Below, piece by piece: positions 43,570 through 48,760 of a DNA stretch of 48,760 bases. The notes below the pieces were generated by a model. It searched no databases. It was not told where the DNA came from and was given only the letters and a program-made list of their open reading frames with translations. The stretch is from Usnea hakonensis (taxonomy: Eukaryota; Ascomycota; Lecanoromycetes; Lecanorales; Parmeliaceae). The DNA is taken from positions 1 through 48,760 of the forward strand of contig BLJB01000062.1 of assembly GCA_013423325.1 (NCBI GenBank). Reading direction: 5' to 3'. How positions within the stretch are numbered: position 1 is the first letter of the stretch; each line of letters opens with the position of its first letter. The position numbers and the translations under genes were made by a program.

Positions 43570-45850
43570 TCATCGCATCGGACCTCCAATATTAGCTCCC
43601 ATACCCTGCTATAAAGATATCAGAGTCAGCATTCTTTCCTTAAACCAACGATCAGAGCGAAGAGACAGCCCCAAGGGACTCGCGAAGCCTTTTGCTCCGA
43701 AATCTGAGCCACGACCCACAGAGCGTGCCCAGAAAATGGATCTGCTCGGAATGTGTACATACCAGTCGTCCTGCAAGCTGAGGATGTTTCTCTTGTACCT
43801 CTAATTGGGTTCTCGTCGCCTCAGCGTACGACAAGGCGTTAACGATCTCCCCCTCTGTCCTTGAAAGCTCTGCAGCTCTTTCAAAGTATTTCAACGCTTC
43901 CGTTACCTTGCCCTGTTGCAGCAGTAGCTGCGCCATCGTGGCTACAGCGATGTCGCATTCAGGATCGACTGGCTTGATATCAGCCAAAAAATAACACCGG
44001 AGAAAGTAGGGATGGTCATACTAATCAGCGCTTTCTGGCACAGCTTCTCTGCTTCTTGGAAGTCTTGTTTCCACTGGAACAGAGCGAGCGCCTTGTTAAT
44101 CAAAGGTAACACATTCATACCAAGGGGCTTGGTCTGTTTTTCCATATCCACCGCTGTATCGAATTTTTCTACAGCTTCTTGGTATTTTTGCTGGTCCAAA
44201 AGTAGTTCGCCATAGTAGTTATAGACATCAGGCACTTTGTCAAAATTCTTGACACACCGTCTGAAGGTCGCCATCGAGGAAGCAATCGAGCCCATCTTGT
44301 ATTGGGTCACACCGAGCTGGATATGAGAAAAAATGAAACTCCGATCCAGATCAATGGACTTTTGGTAATCCTTGGCTGCTTCAGCGAACTCGCTTAGAAT
44401 GAAATGGAGTTGTGCTCGGTGATAGTAGATATCGGGGTCCTCTTTTTGTTGCTCCATTGCTTGCTCAAAGTCACTCGCAGCAGCTTCCCGGTTTCCTACT
44501 GCAGTCAGCACTCGAATCCAAGCAATCCAGCTTATAAGTACGTGGCCCTACCAAGCTCGAGATGCATGCTCGCCCTCTTGATATAGCTCTGAGTCAGAGT
44601 CGGCTGGAGCTCTACACTTCGTGTGAGATCTTCGAGCGCATCTTTGTTCTCGCCTCTTAAGTATCTAAAAGTTCCACGCATGTTGTACGCGAATGCCTCG
44701 TGTTCGTCAAGACCGCCAAGTTCAAGCGCTTTATCAAAAGCCACGGATGCCGCCTCATAGCCTTCACCAGTCTTTTTGTCCATAGCCATTAAACCTGCTC
44801 TTAGGCGACCTTTGCCACTTTCATCATCTAGTTCCGCAGTTTCTTCAAGACCTTGTGGTGGTGGTCGTGGCCTGAAGCTTTGCAGATAATTTGTGACGAA
44901 CGTTGGACTTGGTAATTTCTTCTCCTTTGCTTCAAGGATAGCCTTGCCCTTGGCGTCGGCAACTTTCTTCAGCAACCGCTCTACGCTTTGCGCGCTCTGG
45001 TCGTTTTTGAATCCATCTATTATGCAGCTCGCCGTGTAGTCTATGAGAGCTTCGCTGTACTTCTCGAGGTGCTCGTAAGCATTTGCCCTCCGGTTCAGTG
45101 CCTTGACGTATTCACGATCTAAATTGATCGCTGCTGTAGTGTCTTCGACAACCTTCTCCCAACTTCCAAGTGCATTGTAGCAGGCGGCTCGATTCGAATA
45201 GAATATCGGATCTGGCTTGCACAAAACAGCCTTTCCATACAGCTCGATTGCGTCATTGTAGCTCTTGTCCCCATAGGCCTTGTTGCCGGCAACCTTCAAT
45301 TTTGTGGCATATTCTTTTCGCTCCTAGTGAAAGTCAGCCAGAATCACAGAGGTCAGAAAAGGCGCATGCTACTTGTTCGGAGAAAGTCTCAACATTGTTC
45401 TCATCTATCAAAGGTATACCTTCCAATGGATCTGACTCGACGGTGGGCGACTTTGCTTGGGCTTGCACGACATTAACCTCCACAGCGTACTATACCCAAC
45501 AAATGCTACTCACTCTGCTCTTTGGACTTCTCTGGCGCTGCTTCAACTTCTGGCGCACTCTTCTCTTTTTCATTTTCTTGCTTTGCCTTTCTTCTTTCTC
45601 TTTTGCTCAATCGTTTCTTATCTTCTACGACTGCATCTTTTGGCCCTTTTCTCGAATCCGAAAGGTAGTATGCCACACCTGCACCAGATATTGCCACGGC
45701 GACACCTGCAATTGTGTATACTACGACCTTGTTCTCGGATGTCCATGTTGATAGACGATCCCAGAAAGGCAGTGATGATGCATCAGAGGAGAGAGAAGCT
45801 GTGCCAAGGTTCGTGCCAGAACGAGGTATCGTTACAGCTTCAGAGGACAT
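43570..45850 (-). CDS. TOM70: mitochondrial import receptor TOM70
   Basis: An outer-membrane receptor for carrier-type precursors delivered by Hsp70/Hsp90. Six exons: 45850-45514, 45461-45373, 45323-44552, 44495-44022, 43968-43763 and 43608-43570 (introns 52, 49, 56, 53, 154 nt); 638 aa, the usual size. One transmembrane segment near the N-terminus (VYTIAGVAVAISGAGVAYYL, about residues 45-64) is followed by a charged linker (KKRLSKRERRKAK), then TPR repeats from LKVAGNKAYGDKSYNDAIEL through SFIFSHIQLGVTQYKMGS to the last motif DPECDIAVATMAQLLLQQGK. The tiny last exon encodes the family's typical end GMGANIGGPMR. Two introns (acceptors near 44495 and 43608) end in tandem NAGNAG acceptors. Confidence 0.95.
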
Positions 45851-46301
45851 GGTGCTTCGGATTGAGTACTAATAAAAGAAGGAACTGCCAGACAGCGCTT
45901 ATATGCCTGTCATATGCGAGGACATGGACTCTAGTACTCTATATGTCTGAATAAAGGATGGCTGTGTGGGGAATATAGAAGAAGCATGGTCGGCCTGGTC
46001 TTCAAAATTTTGGCGAAGCGGCGAGACCAAGCTCCGCTAGCGTTCGAGATAAATTCAACAGTTCACCGCTCCAAACGTTTATCTCTCCTATCATTTTAAC
46101 GTCGAGTAAAGCCTGTTGCCTGAATGGTAGCAGATTTCTATAATGCAGTCGACACCGACATGCCTTGCGTATGGCTCTTTCCCATTGGAACTTGTCATTC
46201 AACTACGAACAACTGGTCCATACTCTGGTCGAGATGATGGGTAGCATCCCAATTCGAATCATTGCACAAACCTCTTAAGGCCACAAAGGCACGCCAAAAG
46301 T
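45851..46301. promoter_or_regulatory. divergent promoter region (TOM70 / ABZ2-like)
   Basis: 450 bp between divergent starts. No distinctive motif was identified. Confidence 0.4.
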
Positions 46302-47285
46302 ATGGATACTTCCCTTGGTGCTCCGATCTCCAATGCCTTCGATATCATATCCACCATACGCTATGACCCACTATTAATTCATAGCGAGGAGAACACCCGG
46401 GTCAATGCCACCATCAATAGTACATTAGCCAAAATACCCACTCCATTTTACATGCTTAGCTATCATCGAGACCGCATGCTGGCCTCAGCCAAAGCGTTTG
46501 GTTGGAATACTTCTCCACTTGAAGGGCCTGAAGGTTTTGAAAACTTACTGGATTTGCTACAAGACCACCTGCAAAGCTCGTACAGTGACCGCGACTTTAC
46601 TCCTCTCATGGTACGATAGGCTGATCCTCGAGAACTCGGTGTTTCTGACAGCGCATCTTAGCTTCGCATTGCGTTTTCTGTCGACGGCGAATTTACCGTC
46701 ACATCAAATGGACCACGTCTTGAGCCTGCTACTATAGCTCGATTCTATAACCAATTATCTATCAAACCCTCATCGGCTCTCTATCCCAAACACCTTTCTA
46801 CTGTTGCTGAAAAAGGCCTACTGAAATGGCGCGTCTTCCTCACGTTCGAAAAAGTAACACCGAGTTTGTTTACACAGCATAAGACATCAAATCGCCAGCA
46901 ATATGAAAAGGCTTTAGGCCTGCTTCCCAATCATGGAGTGGATCTTGTTATCAATGGAATCAAGTTGCAGACAGAAATTCTCATCATCAATGATTTCAAT
47001 GAGCGTTGGGAAATCATGGAGGGCTGTAGATTTACGCCATACTTCCGGCGCGGGGAGGAGTGGCTCACACCAGCAACGCAATGCGGAGGGAATCTTGGAA
47101 CTACTAGGCGATGGGCATTGGAAAGGGGACTTTGCAAAGAAGGGGTGCTGCATGGCGTCAACGTCAGACATGACGAAATCATCGTGCTGAGCAATGGCGC
47201 CAGAGGCTTTCAGACTGGAATTGTGCAAGATTGGAACACTTTGTTGCCCGATGACACAGATCAAGAGAATGGATTGCAAATTTAA
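46302..47285 (+). CDS. ABZ2: aminodeoxychorismate lyase-like PLP enzyme (class IV)
   Basis: Class IV aminotransferase-fold enzyme; the closest function is 4-amino-4-deoxychorismate lyase, which yields p-aminobenzoate for folate. Two exons: 46302-46610 and 46662-47285 with a 51-nt intron (GTACGA donor, TTAG acceptor); 310 aa. It has YHRDRMLASAKAFGW, the strand LRIAFSVDGEFTVTS just after the splice, a likely PLP lysine at about 177 in FTQHKTSNRQQYEKA, and the family block CGGNLGTTRRWALERGLC, then VLSNGARGFQTG. The usual N-in-ME-G block reads NDFNERWEIMEGCRFTPYF, so minor divergence is present. Length agrees with fungal ABZ2. Confidence 0.85.
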
Positions 47286-47458
47286 TGATATGTGTCGCTG
47301 TAGTTCAAAGAAAGTGACGCGAGGTCTTGTATACCGGCGTCTTCATAGCATTCCAATTACTAGCTTTGTGCTCTAATTTACATAGGTATCAAGTCGAGCA
47401 GACCAATTGGTGACTCGTATGATGTCTCAAAAAGCAATAAAGCCATTGGTCTCATCCC
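47286..47458. terminator. converging 3' ends of ABZ2-like and NOP13 genes
   Basis: Only 173 bp separate the two stop codons on opposite strands, so the 3' UTRs probably overlap. An AATAAA lies on the plus strand near 47437. Confidence 0.45.
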
Positions 47459-48682
47459 TCATGCAAATATAGTCTTCTTTCCCTGACTTTCGACGATTCC
47501 TCCAGTCGACCTCGAAGCCGCTGCAAGAGCTGCACCTGGCTTGATCGTCCGAGCATCAGTCCTCCTTGGGTCTTTCTTGTCCGACGACGTTCGGGTCTTC
47601 ACAACGAGCTGTGCAGTGGACCCTAGATCTGATTCCGCCACCTTCACTCCGTCTTTTGTGGCACTGCCATCCTTTCCGTAGCGTTTTTTGTACCGGACAT
47701 CCTTTCCCTCCGCAAATTCCAATTTCAATGGCCGTCCATGTAATTGATTGACCCACCATTTTCTCGGCTTGTGTTTTTTCTTTAGCTTTACTTCGTCCTC
47801 CCCAACCAAAGCTTCTGCAATCTCTTCGTCTTTGTCTCCACCATCGAGCTTTTGCTCAGAATTTACCCACCCTCTCACTGCAGCATTTCCAGCTTCCAAT
47901 TCTGCAAATTCGACCCACGCGTACCCCTTACACTTCCCTGTATCCTCAAACGTTGCGATATGCACATCTAAGATCCGTCCACAACTGACGAAATGCTCTT
48001 GAAGATCCTCCTTCGTAGTCTCAAAGGCTAAATTTCCAACGAAGATGCGCTTGCTGGGTGGCTTCCCACTGTTCACAATCGCAGCCTCTTCCTCTTTAGT
48101 TCTCTCTGGCCTGCCCTCGAAGCTCTTCGAATCCTTGATCAGCAATCTTCTTCCCGTTAGAAGCTTTTCACTAAGTGCCAGCGCCTCTGTCAGTGCGTCT
48201 TGAGTAGAGAAGTCAATGTACGCGAACCCCTTATTCTGGGGTTTGATCTTCTGCTTTGAATTTGAAATTTCACCCTGGCTGGGCGCGGGTAGATGCAGCC
48301 TTGTGATCATATCATCTGATATCCCCGTATCTCTTGTAAGAAAGCTGCGTAGATCGACTTTACTCGCGGTCCATGGTAGATTGCCAATCCAAATGCCATA
48401 TTCTGAGCGCTTCGGTGGTGCGTCTACTGGAGCATCTCCACTCGATGTTTCATTCGATACATGATCAGTTTGAACCATGGCACTCTTGCTCTCCGGTTTG
48501 GGACCGGCTGGAGCATCCTTGCCTTTCTTGGCCTTACGAAGAGCTTTTTTTGAGGGTGGTTCCGGGGCGGTCACGTCAACTTCAAGCTCTTCGCCAATAC
48601 TCTCTTTTCGCTTTCTCTTTCTAGACGGAGACTGCTGCGGTATGGCGAGCTCCGGGTTAATTGCTGTGGAATGGCGACCCAT
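47459..48682 (-). CDS. NOP13: nucleolar RNA-binding protein NOP13
   Basis: Two-RRM protein of the nucleolus associated with pre-ribosomes. Single exon, 407 aa from the ATG at 48682; the frame extends only two further codons with no other ATG. A basic N-terminus (SPSRKRKRKES, KKALRKAKKGK) gives nuclear/nucleolar signals. RRM1 starts SEYGIWIGNLPW (about residue 95) with KGFAYIDF as RNP1; RRM2 starts KRIFVGNLAFETT (about 212) with KGYAWVEF, and contains an acidic/basic insertion before RKWWVNQLHGRPLKLEFAEG. The C-terminus is basic (DPRRTDARTIKPG). Two RRMs with SEYGIWIGNLPW are typical of Nop13. Confidence 0.92.
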   Translation of the reverse strand: MGRHSTAINPELAIPQQSPSRKRKRKESIGEELEVDVTAPEPPSKKALRKAKKGKDAPAGPKPESKSAMVQTDHVSNETSSGDAPVDAPPKRSEYGIWIGNLPWTASKVDLRSFLTRDTGISDDMITRLHLPAPSQGEISNSKQKIKPQNKGFAYIDFSTQDALTEALALSEKLLTGRRLLIKDSKSFEGRPERTKEEEAAIVNSGKPPSKRIFVGNLAFETTKEDLQEHFVSCGRILDVHIATFEDTGKCKGYAWVEFAELEAGNAAVRGWVNSEQKLDGGDKDEEIAEALVGEDEVKLKKKHKPRKWWVNQLHGRPLKLEFAEGKDVRYKKRYGKDGSATKDGVKVAESDLGSTAQLVVKTRTSSDKKDPRRTDARTIKPGAALAAASRSTGGIVESQGKKTIFA

Positions 48683-48694
48683 CGTCACCCTTGC

Positions 48695-48714
48695 TTTTTT
48701 TTTTTTTTTTTTTT
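48695..48714 (+). repeat. T20 homopolymer upstream of NOP13
   Basis: Twenty T residues (poly-A on the NOP13 strand) followed by G runs, 12 bp upstream of the start codon. It lies in the leader or core promoter; dA:dT tracts of this kind exclude nucleosomes in fungi. Confidence 0.9.
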
Positions 48715-48760
48715 GGGGGTTGGGGGTGGTTGAAAGAAAAGTTCGTGGGGCAATAAAAAA

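Noticed and set aside
1..48760. tRNA, rRNA or other structured RNA genes
   Set aside because: I looked for T-loop-like GGTTCGA boxes with matching arms and for rRNA-like segments and found none convincing; covariance-model searches (tRNAscan-SE, Infernal) would be decisive.

Overview
The window looks like nuclear DNA of a filamentous ascomycete (Pezizomycotina). The evidence is short GT-AG introns of about 45-150 nt with CTAAC/CTGAC-type branch points, RIP-style decay of repeats (CpA to TpA transitions), TTAGGG-type telomere-like motifs, and typical fungal genes (NBR1 with ZZ fingers, a Mit1-like remodeller, TOM70, ABZ2, NOP13). A leotiomycete is my guess from the flavour of the proteins; the sequence alone does not prove it. 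All multi-exon models below were built by hand from splice signals and reading-frame arithmetic, and their frames close.

Layout. (1) 1-4270 is an AT-rich repeat island full of decayed transposons. It contains one clearly delimited small LTR element (2211-3480, 191-bp LTRs, 5-bp target duplication AAGTA) and a gag-like remnant near 1448. (2) 4500-8210 is a divergent housekeeping pair: gamma-glutamyltranspeptidase (-) and mitochondrial release factor 1 (+). (3) 8210-20150 is gene-poor and accessory in character. It holds a tandem family of three small, unrecognised Cys/Trp-rich genes (one broken), a frameshifted kinase-like pseudogene, another decayed coding stretch, a His/Arg-rich protein gene and a 175-bp foldback (MITE-like) element carrying telomere-like repeats. 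(4) 20150-25800 holds a serine carboxypeptidase, a LaeA-like methyltransferase and a small conserved hypothetical gene. (5) 26800-48700 is dense core genome: a five-exon PHD/SNF2 chromatin remodeller (Mit1-like), an alpha/beta hydrolase, a pepsin-type aspartic protease without an obvious signal peptide, an NBR1-type selective autophagy receptor, a Barentsz/CASC3-type exon-junction-complex protein, TOM70, an aminodeoxychorismate lyase-like enzyme and the nucleolar RRM protein NOP13.

The genes do not form one pathway. Several pairs share divergent promoters (GGT/MRF1, methyltransferase/hypothetical, remodeller/hydrolase, TOM70/ABZ2). No convincing rRNA, tRNA or CRISPR was seen. The most interesting unexplained item is the tandem small-protein family at 10634-12954; others are the miniature LTR element with unequal RIP of its two LTRs and the telomere-motif foldback element.
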